From an uncultured Lachnospiraceae bacterium (GTDB lineage Bacteria > Bacillota > Clostridia > Lachnospirales > Lachnospiraceae): a stretch of DNA of 17,754 bases. Shown here piece after piece: positions 1-7,639 of this stretch. A program made the translations under genes and the position numbers. The stretch's first letter is position 1; each line of letters opens with the position of its first letter. The notes under the pieces are model-generated. The model was not told the origin of the DNA. It made no database searches and was given only the letters and a program-made list of their open reading frames with translations. The stretch is taken from contig CAJOLO010000008.1 in assembly GCA_905235345.1 (NCBI GenBank), forward strand, positions 1 to 17,754. Direction: 5' to 3'.

Positions 1-59
1 TACAATATTTTCGGAAAAAGTAAAATCCACTATCGGGAGTATAATTTTTTGGAACAATT

Positions 60-83
60 AAATTCCATCCCAAAGTGGAATTT
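60..83. promoter_or_regulatory. Inverted repeat upstream of the first promoter
   Basis: Eight-base arms AAATTCCA (60-67) and TGGAATTT (76-83) flank an 8-base spacer. The repeat lies about 45 bases before the -35 box at 128, a position that would suit an activator or repressor site. A looser relative, CCACTATCGGGA, is at 27-38. No T-tract follows, so it is not an obvious terminator of an upstream gene. The operator role is inference. Confidence 0.35.
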
Positions 84-127
84 CGGAATGCAAAAGACAC
101 TTTTATTACTATATAGTTTTATGGTTA

Positions 128-156
128 TTGACATATCAGTATGGTAGGAATATAAT
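128..156 (+). promoter_or_regulatory. Sigma-A promoter for the glutamine amidotransferase / ligase operon
   Basis: TTGACA at 128-133 and TATAAT at 151-156 are both perfect consensus hexamers with a 17-base spacer. The -10 box lies inside the 12-mer TAGGAATATAAT (145-156), which recurs at 16350-16361. The gene start follows about 45 bases later. Confidence 0.85.
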
Positions 157-200
157 GTTTTAGACCTACTCAAATGGTATGATTAAGAGAGGTGTGTGCT

Positions 201-1025
201 ATGTGTCAGATATTTGGTTACAGTGGATATGAATATATCAGATTGAATGATGTTCTGAAGGAATTCTTTTCCCACAGCGATCTCCACCCGAACGGCTGGG
301 GACTTGCGTTGCTTAATGGCGAACAGGCGAATATTGAAAGAGAGGCACTTTCGGCTAATCAAAGTGTATATCTTGCCGGAAGACTTACGGATAATATAAG
401 TGCACCTGCAGTGCTTGCACATATCCGCTATGCAACTATTGGTAATGTGGAGTTAAAGAACTGTCATCCGTTTACAGGCTTTGATTCTGACGGCAGAAGA
501 TGGACGCTGATACATAACGGAACTATCTTTGATTATCCGCCAATGGATGAATATGTGAGAAGACAGAAGGGTGACACTGACAGTGAAAGAATTCTTCTGT
601 ATATTATAGACAGGTTGAATGAAGAAAGAAGCAGAAAAGATGAACCGCTTAGTGATGTTGAACGTTTTAGTGTCATCGAAAAATATATTCGTGCGATGGC
701 AGCGGGAAATAAGCTTAATCTGCTTATTTATGATGGGGAGATATTATACGCACATTCTAATCTTGCCGGTTCGCTTCATTATTATAAAGGAAGTGTAGGT
801 GTTATATTTTCCACTGAACCGTTAATTAACAGCAGTGTTTTTTACGGTGACGGACATCCGGGTGAGAAGAGATTTGTTAAGGAGGATTGGAATGAAGTTC
901 CGATCAATACACTGCTTGCATATAGGGGTGCAGAACTTATATATACAGGAACACCACATAGTAACGAATACCATGAGGATGCTGAGGCTGTAAAGCAATT
1001 GTATCTGGCTTTTTCCAATCTGTAA
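201..1025 (+). CDS. Class II glutamine amidotransferase (GATase_4 / EgtC-YafJ-like)
   Basis: Predicted cytosolic N-terminal-nucleophile amidohydrolase of 274 residues. The start is set at ATG 201, not the in-frame GTG at 192, because class II amidotransferases need Cys directly after the initiator Met, and this start gives Met-Cys-Gln. AGAGAGG precedes it. Visible motifs are Cys2 (nucleophile), HPNGWG (29-34), HIRYATIG (74-81), NCHPF (87-91) and HNGT (105-108), all typical of the glutaminase fold. No synthetase domain is attached, so the protein either hydrolyses a gamma-glutamyl amide (as EgtC does in ergothioneine synthesis) or hands ammonia or a gamma-glutamyl product to a partner. It is first in a unit with two gamma-glutamyl ligases, which favours a gamma-glutamyl substrate. 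Family assignment is strong; the substrate is unknown. Confidence 0.85.
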   Translation: MCQIFGYSGYEYIRLNDVLKEFFSHSDLHPNGWGLALLNGEQANIEREALSANQSVYLAGRLTDNISAPAVLAHIRYATIGNVELKNCHPFTGFDSDGRRWTLIHNGTIFDYPPMDEYVRRQKGDTDSERILLYIIDRLNEERSRKDEPLSDVERFSVIEKYIRAMAAGNKLNLLIYDGEILYAHSNLAGSLHYYKGSVGVIFSTEPLINSSVFYGDGHPGEKRFVKEDWNEVPINTLLAYRGAELIYTGTPHSNEYHEDAEAVKQLYLAFSNL

Positions 1026-1141
1026 TATGGTATTGGTTCATGGTACTTTAATATTTAAGAGTGAGTCTTGAAAATATGAACAAATAAAAAATGTAAATCT
1101 GAGTTTCGCAATCACCTATAAAGATAGGAAGGAGAGAGGTA

Positions 1142-2551
1142 ATGAACAGGGAACAGGTAAGGGCGGCTTTATATGAGCGCTATATTGCACCTACTGAGAC
1201 AAAGACGGATAATTATATCGGAATTGAAATCGAGATGCCTATTATTAATACAGAAGGACAGGCTACAGATTTTGATGTTGCAAAAGGGATTACTGAGGAA
1301 TTTCGAGTTAAGCATGGATTCGAACCGGTCAGTAAAGATTTTGAAGGCAACTGCTATGCTGCAATTGACAGTGTGACAGGAGATAATCTGTCATATGACT
1401 GCTCTTATAATAATCTGGAGATTTCATTTGGTATGGAGAAATCCCTGTCACCTATTAACGGGCGCTTTACACAATATATAACTGAGTTGAATGATGAGTT
1501 CAGAAAACGCGAGCATGTAATTACCGGAATGGGAGTTAATCCCGGAAGGAAGAATAACAATAAGGAATATCTTCCATCGCCAAGATACCAGATGCTTGAG
1601 GGTTATTTAAAAAGATGCAGGGATTGGGATGAGCAGATGTATTTTCATCCCTATCCGGATTTTGCAACCTATGCCTGTGCATCGCAGGTTCAGCTTGATG
1701 TGACAAAAGATAAGCTCATTCCAACTATTCAGGCTTTCACATTGCTTGAACCTGTTAAGAGCAGACTGTTTGCCAATGCATGGATGGATTCGGAGCCGGA
1801 TAATCTTATTGTAAGGGACATGTTTTGGGAAAACAGCACACATGGAATCAATCCTCACAATATAGGAATGTATAAGCAGATACCTGAGGATTTGGATGAA
1901 TTGTTAGAATACATCAGCCGTACAAGCTTATTCTGCACGGAAAGGGATGGACATTATCTGCATTTTAAACCGATTCCTGTCATAGAATATTTTGAGCGTG
2001 AATATATTGAAGGAGAGTATTATGAAAACGGAGTATACTATCCTTATACGTTTACACCGGAAGATAGTGATCTTAAGTATCTGAGAACATATAAGTTCGA
2101 GGACCTTACCTTCAGAGGAACGATTGAATATCGCAGTGGATGCTGCCAGCCGTTTTCCGAGGCGATGACTGTGGCTGCTTTTCATGTAGGATTACAAGAT
2201 AAGGTGGAAGAGCTTGCGGAACTTTTAAAGAATGACAAAGTGCTGTATCACCATGGTTATACACCGGGAGAACTCAGAAAAATGATGAACAGGCGTGAAC
2301 TTCCCGGTTTTGTTGATGAAGCACAGTTAAAGAAACTTATTATGAACATCTTGGATATTGCCGAGAGCGGACTTAAGAAGAGAGGATATGGTGAGGAGAA
2401 ATACCTGGCACCTCTATATAAGCGGGCAGAATATCTTAAGTCGCCGGCACTTAGAATGGTCGAAGGTCTGCAGGATGGACATAAGATGGAGGAATACATT
2501 GAAGAATATGCTTCGTTATCTGAAGTGATAGATTACAGCAGAGTGGTCTGA
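1142..2551 (+). CDS. GCS2-family glutamate-cysteine ligase-like carboxylate-amine ligase
   Basis: A 469-residue protein of the glutamine synthetase-like GCS2 family (plant GSH1 / EgtA group), which joins the gamma-carboxylate of glutamate to an amine using ATP. Seen: the metal-binding IEIEMP strand (residues 28-33, Glu29 and Glu31), the core strand ASQVQLDV (180-187), THGINPHN (233-240), and TIEYRS (327-332), which matches the family's C-terminal EFR-type strand. The start is supported by AAGGAG seven bases upstream. It follows the amidotransferase after 116 bases, with only a weak promoter-like TTGAAA (1068-1073) between, and precedes a second ligase by 33 bases, so it is probably in the same operon. 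Cysteine is the likely amine substrate, but with a separate GshA next door it may use another thiol or amine. Family confident, substrate inferred. Confidence 0.8.
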   Translation: MNREQVRAALYERYIAPTETKTDNYIGIEIEMPIINTEGQATDFDVAKGITEEFRVKHGFEPVSKDFEGNCYAAIDSVTGDNLSYDCSYNNLEISFGMEKSLSPINGRFTQYITELNDEFRKREHVITGMGVNPGRKNNNKEYLPSPRYQMLEGYLKRCRDWDEQMYFHPYPDFATYACASQVQLDVTKDKLIPTIQAFTLLEPVKSRLFANAWMDSEPDNLIVRDMFWENSTHGINPHNIGMYKQIPEDLDELLEYISRTSLFCTERDGHYLHFKPIPVIEYFEREYIEGEYYENGVYYPYTFTPEDSDLKYLRTYKFEDLTFRGTIEYRSGCCQPFSEAMTVAAFHVGLQDKVEELAELLKNDKVLYHHGYTPGELRKMMNRRELPGFVDEAQLKKLIMNILDIAESGLKKRGYGEEKYLAPLYKRAEYLKSPALRMVEGLQDGHKMEEYIEEYASLSEVIDYSRVV

Positions 2552-2584
2552 TTGATGGAACGGTATTAATATGAGGAATGTATT

Positions 2585-3985
2585 ATGTTGGATATAAATA
2601 ATAACGGTGTAAAGAAATTATTGCTGCAGGGGAATATCGGACTTGAAAAGGAAAGTCTCAGAATTGATCAGAAAGGGTATCTGGTGAATACTCCTCATCC
2701 GTTCCCTGACGATCCTTTTATAGTGAGAGATTTCTGTGAGAATCAGACAGAGATTAATACTTCCGTTACTTCCGGTGTAGATGAAGCAATGGAGCAGTTG
2801 AGATTACATACACTTAGAATTCACAAAGCGTTGGCGGAGCTTGATGAACCTGAGCTGCTATGGCCGTTCTCCAATCCTCCGTACATCAGAAAAGAAACAG
2901 AGATTCCGATAGCACAGTATAAGGATAAAGATGCAGATAAGCAGGATTATCGTATATATCTTTCGGACAGATACGGAAGATATAAGATGACATTCTCGGG
3001 AATCCATTTTAATTATTCATTTTCTGATGAATTACTTATGGAAGATTACCGGTCAAAGTACGAAGGGATTAATGATACCAACGATGAGAAACTAAAGAAG
3101 AATTTTCGAAAGTATAAAGATCAGTTCTATGTTTCTCTGGCTGCGAAAGCCCAGGTATATAACTGGCTGATAGTGGCAGTGACAGCAGCAAGTCCTCTGC
3201 TTGACAACTCTTATGTAGAAAAAGGTGTGACAGGTAAGGATGTATTTAATGGAATGGGAAGTACCCGTTGTTCGGAGCTTGGATACTGGAATATGTTCAC
3301 GCCCATTCTGGATTACACGGATGTTGAACATTATGCAGACAGTATTGTAAGATATGTGGAACAGGGACTTATTCATTCTTCTGCAGAATTATATTATCCG
3401 GTAAGACTTAAACCCGCGGGAGTATATGATCTTGAAGGTCTTAAAGAGAGAGGAGTAAGTCATATTGAGCTTAGAATGATAGATCTTAATCCGCTTACAT
3501 TATGGGGAATTGATGAGCGGGATGTTCATTTTATTAAGCTGCTGCTGGCATATCTTGCTGCCACAGGAGAGCTTAATGTTGATGCGGGAGAGCAGGCGTT
3601 CGCAATACAGAATACAAAGAATGCAGCTCATTATGATCTGAAGACGGTTAATGTGATAACTCCGGATCATAGAACTTTATGGGTGGCAGATGCGGCACTT
3701 GAAGTATTGTCCGATATGAAGACTTTTTATAGAAATATCTTTAAGGTTGGTACTGTGAATGAACTCTCAGGAAGTACCCTGGAGGATATAGAAACTGTGC
3801 TTGATTTTCAGTCTGCTAAGTTTGAGGATGCCGACAATCGTTATGCATGGAAAGTCAGGAAGCTGTTTTCTGACGGATTTGTTGAAAAGGGCTTAAAGCT
3901 TTGCCGGGAGAGGGCGGATAAAGCTGCCTCGATGAATATATCTGAAACAATTGGTTCTCATAACTCCACCGATGCAACAGTATAG
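2585..3985 (+). CDS. gshA: Glutamate-cysteine ligase (GshA domain of the GshF type)
   Basis: A 466-residue homologue of the N-terminal ligase half of Gram-positive bifunctional GshF/GshAB, making gamma-glutamylcysteine from glutamate, cysteine and ATP. Seen: GLEKESLR (19-26, the Glu-rich ATP/metal strand), FCENQTEINT (50-59), SGIHFN (138-143), GMGSTRCSELGYWN (223-236) and HIELRMIDLNP (293-303), in family order. The ATP-grasp glutathione synthetase domain of GshF is absent: the chain ends after the ligase domain and is followed by a terminator. No gshB appears in the window, so the product may be free gamma-glutamylcysteine. The start ATG follows a GAGGA site. It is the third gene of the unit beginning with the class II amidotransferase. 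Confidence 0.85.
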   Translation: MLDINNNGVKKLLLQGNIGLEKESLRIDQKGYLVNTPHPFPDDPFIVRDFCENQTEINTSVTSGVDEAMEQLRLHTLRIHKALAELDEPELLWPFSNPPYIRKETEIPIAQYKDKDADKQDYRIYLSDRYGRYKMTFSGIHFNYSFSDELLMEDYRSKYEGINDTNDEKLKKNFRKYKDQFYVSLAAKAQVYNWLIVAVTAASPLLDNSYVEKGVTGKDVFNGMGSTRCSELGYWNMFTPILDYTDVEHYADSIVRYVEQGLIHSSAELYYPVRLKPAGVYDLEGLKERGVSHIELRMIDLNPLTLWGIDERDVHFIKLLLAYLAATGELNVDAGEQAFAIQNTKNAAHYDLKTVNVITPDHRTLWVADAALEVLSDMKTFYRNIFKVGTVNELSGSTLEDIETVLDFQSAKFEDADNRYAWKVRKLFSDGFVEKGLKLCRERADKAASMNISETIGSHNSTDATV

Positions 3986-3994
3986 AGAAATTAG

Positions 3995-4022
3995 AAGATC
4001 TTCCTTATGGAAGGTCTTTTTT
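3995..4022 (+). terminator. Rho-independent terminator after gshA
   Basis: A stem of about ten pairs (3995-4004 with 4009-4018, one G-U) closes a TTAT loop and runs into TTTTTT (4017-4022). It starts 10 bases after the gshA stop codon. Confidence 0.88.
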
Positions 4023-4069
4023 CAAATTTGTGAGATATTTTTACCATGCTTGTATACTACTTATATGAT

Positions 4070-4088
4070 ATATAGGTATTACCTATAT
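4070..4088. promoter_or_regulatory. Palindromic operator-like site before the SGNH hydrolase
   Basis: Perfect 8-base arms ATATAGGT and ACCTATAT flank ATT. It sits just downstream of a weak promoter-like pair (TTGTGA 4028, TATACT 4053-4058, spacer 19) and about 100 bases before the next gene. GGTATTTCCTA at 4105-4115 is a partial second copy. The geometry suits a dimeric repressor; the regulator is unknown. Confidence 0.4.
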
Positions 4089-4185
4089 CTGGTTATAAAT
4101 ACAAGGTATTTCCTATGTTTTAAGTTTAGTGGTATTATTTATTTCAGTAAGAGGATAATATGCCTTTGATAAGTGAGGTGAAGAT

Positions 4186-4815
4186 ATGAAACAAGTGCTA
4201 TGCTTTGGCGATTCGAATACATATGGACTGATTCCTAAAAAGGGAGGAAGGTATGATTGGAATATAAGGTGGACCGGCATATTGAATGAGAAGCTTGACT
4301 GCGAAGAATTTCATGTTATCGAAGAGGGACTTTGCGGGAGAACAACGATATTTGACGATCCGTTAAGGGATTATAGGAATGGCGTGAAGATGTTGCCTGC
4401 GATTCTTGAAACGAATCCAGATATTGATGTTATAGTACTAATGCTTGGTACTAACGATTGTAAGACTGTATATGGTGCCTCGGCCGAACTTATAGGAAGA
4501 GGGGTAGAAAGACTTCTTACTATAATAAAGCAGCATGAGACTGATCCTGAGATACTTCTCATATCACCTATTCATTTTGGTGAGAAGGTATGGGAGAAGG
4601 AATATGATCCCGAATTCTCGGTTTCATCTATAGATACTAATGAAGCGCTGGCCGGTGTCTATGAGTCTGTAGCGGAGAAAGAGAATATTCATTTTCTTAA
4701 TGCCGCATTGATAGCTGAACCAAGTAAAGAAGATCATGAACATCTGGATGAGAAGGGGCACAAAGCATTAGCAGAGGCAGTGTATGAAAAGATATTGGCA
4801 ATGAATATTGCCTGA
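4186..4815 (+). CDS. SGNH/GDSL-family hydrolase (arylesterase / acyltransferase-like)
   Basis: A 209-residue cytosolic esterase with no signal peptide. The four SGNH blocks are visible: block I GDSN (nucleophile Ser10), block II LCGRTT (oxyanion Gly), block III GTND (Asn), and block V with Asp and His in DHEHLD near the C-terminus. The length fits the single-domain arylesterase-like branch that can also transfer acyl groups. It is flanked by a terminator upstream and a new promoter downstream, so it seems to be transcribed alone, with AGGTGAAG before the ATG. It sits between thiol and sulfur genes, where an O-acetyl amino acid could be a substrate, but nothing in the sequence shows this. Family certain, substrate unknown. 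Confidence 0.85.
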   Translation: MKQVLCFGDSNTYGLIPKKGGRYDWNIRWTGILNEKLDCEEFHVIEEGLCGRTTIFDDPLRDYRNGVKMLPAILETNPDIDVIVLMLGTNDCKTVYGASAELIGRGVERLLTIIKQHETDPEILLISPIHFGEKVWEKEYDPEFSVSSIDTNEALAGVYESVAEKENIHFLNAALIAEPSKEDHEHLDEKGHKALAEAVYEKILAMNIA

Positions 4816-4850
4816 AATAGCATTTAACTTAAAAACAACTGTTAATCCTA

Positions 4851-4879
4851 TTGACAAAGTAGGAAAATAAGAATAAGAT
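4851..4879 (+). promoter_or_regulatory. Sigma-A promoter of the metY sulfur operon
   Basis: TTGACA (4851-4856), a 17-base spacer and TAAGAT (4874-4879). The spacer carries TAGGAAAATAAG (4860-4871), similar to TAGGAATATAAT at 145 and 16350 and TAGGAATAAG at 9511. The promoter lies 64 bases before the metY start. Confidence 0.8.
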
Positions 4880-4943
4880 ATATCTGTTCCGGTTAAGCTG
4901 CGGATTGAAAGCATATCGGAACGATAGGAAAAGGAGAGATCAG

Positions 4944-6176
4944 ATGCAAGCAACAGAGCTTGGATTTAACACTATGCTTCTTCATGGTGTGGATACGTCC
5001 TATTCACACGGAGCGACACATGTTCCTATTTATCAAAGCAGTGCATTTCGTCATGAGAATGCAGAAGAACTGGAGAATATATTTACCAACAAATCAATGG
5101 GTTTTTCATATTCAAGAATTAATAACCCGACTGTTGAGGATTTTGAAAAACGTATCACCTTGTTAGAGGGTGGAATCGGAAGTGTGGCATGTTCTTCCGG
5201 AATGTCTGCATTATTTAATGCATTTATGAATATTTTGCAAAGCGGAGATGAGGTAGTAGCCTCAGCAGGGCTTTATGGTGGAACTGTTGAGCTTTTTGAA
5301 GATCTTGAAGCTTTCGGAATTACGACCAGATATGTGAAAGAGAATGTGCCGGAGGCCTACGAAGAGCTTATTAACGATAAGACAAGAGTTATATTTGCGG
5401 AGACTATCGGAAATCCTAAGCTGGATGTTACAGATATTAAGGGTCTGGCAGATATGGCACATGCACATAAACTGCCGCTTATCATCGATAATACTACTAC
5501 AACACCTATGCTGGTAAAACCATTGTCACTTGGAGCGGATATTGTTGTACACTCTTCGTCAAAGTATATTAATGGAAACAGTGACGCCATAAGCGGGGTG
5601 CTGGTATCCGGAGGAAAGTTTCACTTTGATGAGCGATATCCGGGATTGCTTCCATATAAGAAATATGGACCATATGCATATATAGCAAAGCTTAGAAACG
5701 GGTTGTTCCGCAGTACCGGTGGTTGTCTTTCACCACAGAATGCATTTCTTAATATTCTTGGCTTGGAGACTCTGGGACTAAGAGTTGAGAGGCAGTGCGA
5801 GAATGCGTGGGAACTGGCACAGTATTTAAGAGTACTGGATCAGGATTTTGTTGTTAATTATCCGGGTTTCTTTGATCATCCGGATCACAGACTTGCAAGT
5901 GAGCAGTTTAATAATCACTACGGAGCTATAGTTACAGTCAGAGTAGGGAGCAAAGAAAGAGCATTCTCCATAATGAACAAGTTAAAGATTCCGTATATAT
6001 TGTCCAATATAGGAGATACCAAGACTTTAGTACTTCATCCGGCTTCAACGATAGCAGTTCATCTGTCTAAAGAGGAACAGGAGCAGTCGGGAGTGTATGA
6101 TGATCTGATAAGAATAAGCGTAGGTATTGAGAATATTGATGATCTGAAGAAGGATTTTGAACAAGCCATTCAATGA
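4944..6176 (+). CDS. metY: O-acetylhomoserine sulfhydrylase (MetY-type, PLP-dependent)
   Basis: A 410-residue fold-type I PLP enzyme of the Cys/Met metabolism family. ATG 4944 is preferred over TTG 4905 because AAGGAGAG (4931-4938) precedes it and the family start region (ATELGFNTMLLHGV) follows at once. Seen: SYSRINNPT substrate/PLP loop, SGMSALF phosphate region, the ETIGNP strand, and SSSK with PLP Lys207 followed by Y-x-N-G. MetY replaces the acetyl group of O-acetylhomoserine with sulfide, or, in Wolinella, with sulfur from the HcyS thiocarboxylate. The neighbours sulfite reductase, carrier, E1 and JAMM peptidase match that arrangement, supporting carrier-bound sulfur as donor (inference). 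Cystathionine gamma-synthase is the main alternative; the context argues for sulfhydrylase. Confidence 0.85.
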   Translation: MQATELGFNTMLLHGVDTSYSHGATHVPIYQSSAFRHENAEELENIFTNKSMGFSYSRINNPTVEDFEKRITLLEGGIGSVACSSGMSALFNAFMNILQSGDEVVASAGLYGGTVELFEDLEAFGITTRYVKENVPEAYEELINDKTRVIFAETIGNPKLDVTDIKGLADMAHAHKLPLIIDNTTTTPMLVKPLSLGADIVVHSSSKYINGNSDAISGVLVSGGKFHFDERYPGLLPYKKYGPYAYIAKLRNGLFRSTGGCLSPQNAFLNILGLETLGLRVERQCENAWELAQYLRVLDQDFVVNYPGFFDHPDHRLASEQFNNHYGAIVTVRVGSKERAFSIMNKLKIPYILSNIGDTKTLVLHPASTIAVHLSKEEQEQSGVYDDLIRISVGIENIDDLKKDFEQAIQ

Positions 6177-6213
6177 ACAATTATATAAATACAAATAAAA
6201 AGGAGATAAGAAT

Positions 6214-7077
6214 ATGGCAGAGGTAGATTATGCCACTCTGAAAAAGGGTGGATTTATGAGACAGAAGCAGAAGGATAATTTCTCATTGCGATTAGCCGTT
6301 GTCGGAGGGACATTAACTGCTGAGAACCTTAGGAAGATCGCCGAGGTTGCCGAGAAATATGGTGACGGTCATGTTCATCTAACCTCAAGACAGGGCGTTG
6401 AGATACCGTTTGTCAAGCTTGATGATATTGATGATGTGAAGGACTCGTTAGCCGAGGGCGGATGTAAGCCCGGTGTGTGCGGACCGCGTGTTCGTACTGT
6501 AACAGCCTGTCAGGGAAGTGAGATATGTCCGAGCGGCAATATCGATACATACGATATCGCTTTAAAATTAAATGAGCGATATTTCGGAAGAGAGCTTCCA
6601 CATAAGTTTAAGTTCGGCGTGACCGGATGTCAGAATAACTGTCTTAAGGCAGAGGAAAATGATGTGGGTATCAAGGGTGCATTGGATATGAAGTGGAAGG
6701 AAGAACTTTGTATTAACTGCGGACTGTGTGAAAAAGTGTGCAGATCCGATGCAATCACCATAGATGATGGCAAGGTCGATGTGAACTTTGATAAATGCAA
6801 TTTCTGTGGAAGATGTGTAAAGTCATGTCCGACAGATGCATGGGATGCTCAGCCGGCATATTGGATATCATTCGGAGGAACGTTCGGTAATGCAATCAGC
6901 AAAGGAGAAGAATTGTTACCACTCATTACAGATGAGGAACAACTTTTTCGTGTGACAGATGCAGCAATTCAGTTCTTTGATGATAATGCCAATCAGGGAG
7001 AGCGTTTTAAGTTTACCATTGAACGTGTAGGCGAAGATAAGCTAAAGAAAGTGCTTCAGGAAGCATACGAAGGCTAA
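6214..7077 (+). CDS. Small siroheme / 4Fe-4S sulfite reductase with ferredoxin domain
   Basis: A 287-residue one-subunit reductase of the nitrite/sulfite reductase superfamily, predicted to reduce sulfite to sulfide by six electrons in the cytosol. Residues 1-80 form the ferredoxin-like half domain. Siroheme/4Fe-4S ligands are Cys99-x5-Cys105 and Cys139-x3-Cys143. An inserted two-cluster ferredoxin domain follows: Cys166, 169, 172, 176 and Cys195, 198, 201, 205. The layout resembles AsrC of anaerobic sulfite reductase, but it is shorter and no AsrA/AsrB electron-transfer subunits are adjacent, so the electron donor is unknown. ATG 6214 follows AAAAGGAG. It is second in the metY operon, 37 bases after metY. 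The siroheme need links it to hemA at the window end. Confidence 0.88.
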   Translation: MAEVDYATLKKGGFMRQKQKDNFSLRLAVVGGTLTAENLRKIAEVAEKYGDGHVHLTSRQGVEIPFVKLDDIDDVKDSLAEGGCKPGVCGPRVRTVTACQGSEICPSGNIDTYDIALKLNERYFGRELPHKFKFGVTGCQNNCLKAEENDVGIKGALDMKWKEELCINCGLCEKVCRSDAITIDDGKVDVNFDKCNFCGRCVKSCPTDAWDAQPAYWISFGGTFGNAISKGEELLPLITDEEQLFRVTDAAIQFFDDNANQGERFKFTIERVGEDKLKKVLQEAYEG

Positions 7078-7107
7078 ACAGACGAATAATAAACAGACGA
7101 ATAATAA
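7078..7107 (+). repeat. Exact 15-bp direct duplication
   Basis: ACAGACGAATAATAA occurs twice back to back (7078-7092 and 7093-7107) between the sulfite reductase stop codon and the TusA-like ribosome site. It looks like a recent slippage duplication that lengthens the spacer; no function is evident. Confidence 0.8.
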
Positions 7108-7120
7108 ATAGGAGGATATT

Positions 7121-7372
7121 ATGGCAGAAGTAGAATATGAAATTACTGATACGGTGGACATTACCGATGTGGTATGTCCGGTAACATTTGTGAAAGCGAA
7201 GGTGGCTTTGGAGGAATTGGATGACGGAGATATTCTGGCAATCAGGTTAAATGATGGTGAGCCCGTTCAGAATGTTCCGAGAAGCATTAAGGAGGAGGGA
7301 CATCAGATATTAAAGCTTGATACCAATGATGATGGCACCTATACCCTTATTGTTAAGAAGGTTGGAGACTGA
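7121..7372 (+). CDS. TusA-like sulfurtransferase / sulfur relay protein
   Basis: An 83-residue SirA/TusA-fold protein. The signature near residue 18 reads V-C-P-V-T followed by F-V-K-A-K-V-A-L-E: the persulfide-carrying Cys is kept, but the second Pro of the usual C-P-x-P motif is Thr. The C-terminal R-S-I-x-x-E-G-H region fits the TusA fold. TusA proteins carry sulfur as a cysteine persulfide between partners. Lying between sulfite reductase and the ThiS-like carrier, it could pass sulfur from sulfide or a desulfurase to the E1-activated carrier; this is inference. TAGGAGG precedes the start. Confidence 0.82.
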   Translation: MAEVEYEITDTVDITDVVCPVTFVKAKVALEELDDGDILAIRLNDGEPVQNVPRSIKEEGHQILKLDTNDDGTYTLIVKKVGD

Positions 7373-7639
7373 TAACAAAAGATAAATACATATAAAAAAC
7401 AAAAGATAAAAGTATAAAGAAATAACAAACGCAAAAGAGAAAGCATAAAAAGATAACAAAGGTACAGAAGAAAAAAGTACAAAAAGATAATAAGAACACA
7501 AGAGATAAAAAACACAACAGGTTAATAAAATACAAAAGAAAAATAAAATGCGTAAAAAAATATAAGAAACAAAAGAAAACATAAATAAATATAAAATTAA
7601 TAATATCTATAAATAATTTATAAGAAAGAGGTAAAAAGA
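7373..7639 (+). other. A-rich, pyrimidine-poor intergenic spacer
   Basis: A 267-base gene-free stretch inside the operon made of degenerate repeats such as ACAAAAGATAA and ATAAAAAAC. In 7441-7500, 39 of 60 bases are A and 48 are purine, unlike the flanking genes. No promoter or stem-loop was recognised. Reverse-strand reading frames here are low-complexity (Phe/Leu/Tyr) artefacts of the composition. The transcript would be almost unstructured, which may affect translation of the next gene. Confidence 0.75.

Noticed and set aside
192..200. GTG 192 as start of the amidotransferase
   Set aside because: It would put three residues before the catalytic Met-Cys; class II enzymes need Cys at position 2, and ATG 201 has its own ribosome site.
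3951..4169. Possible 72-residue gene after gshA
   Set aside because: It starts inside gshA, reads through the terminator hairpin and the palindrome, and has no ribosome site or family likeness.
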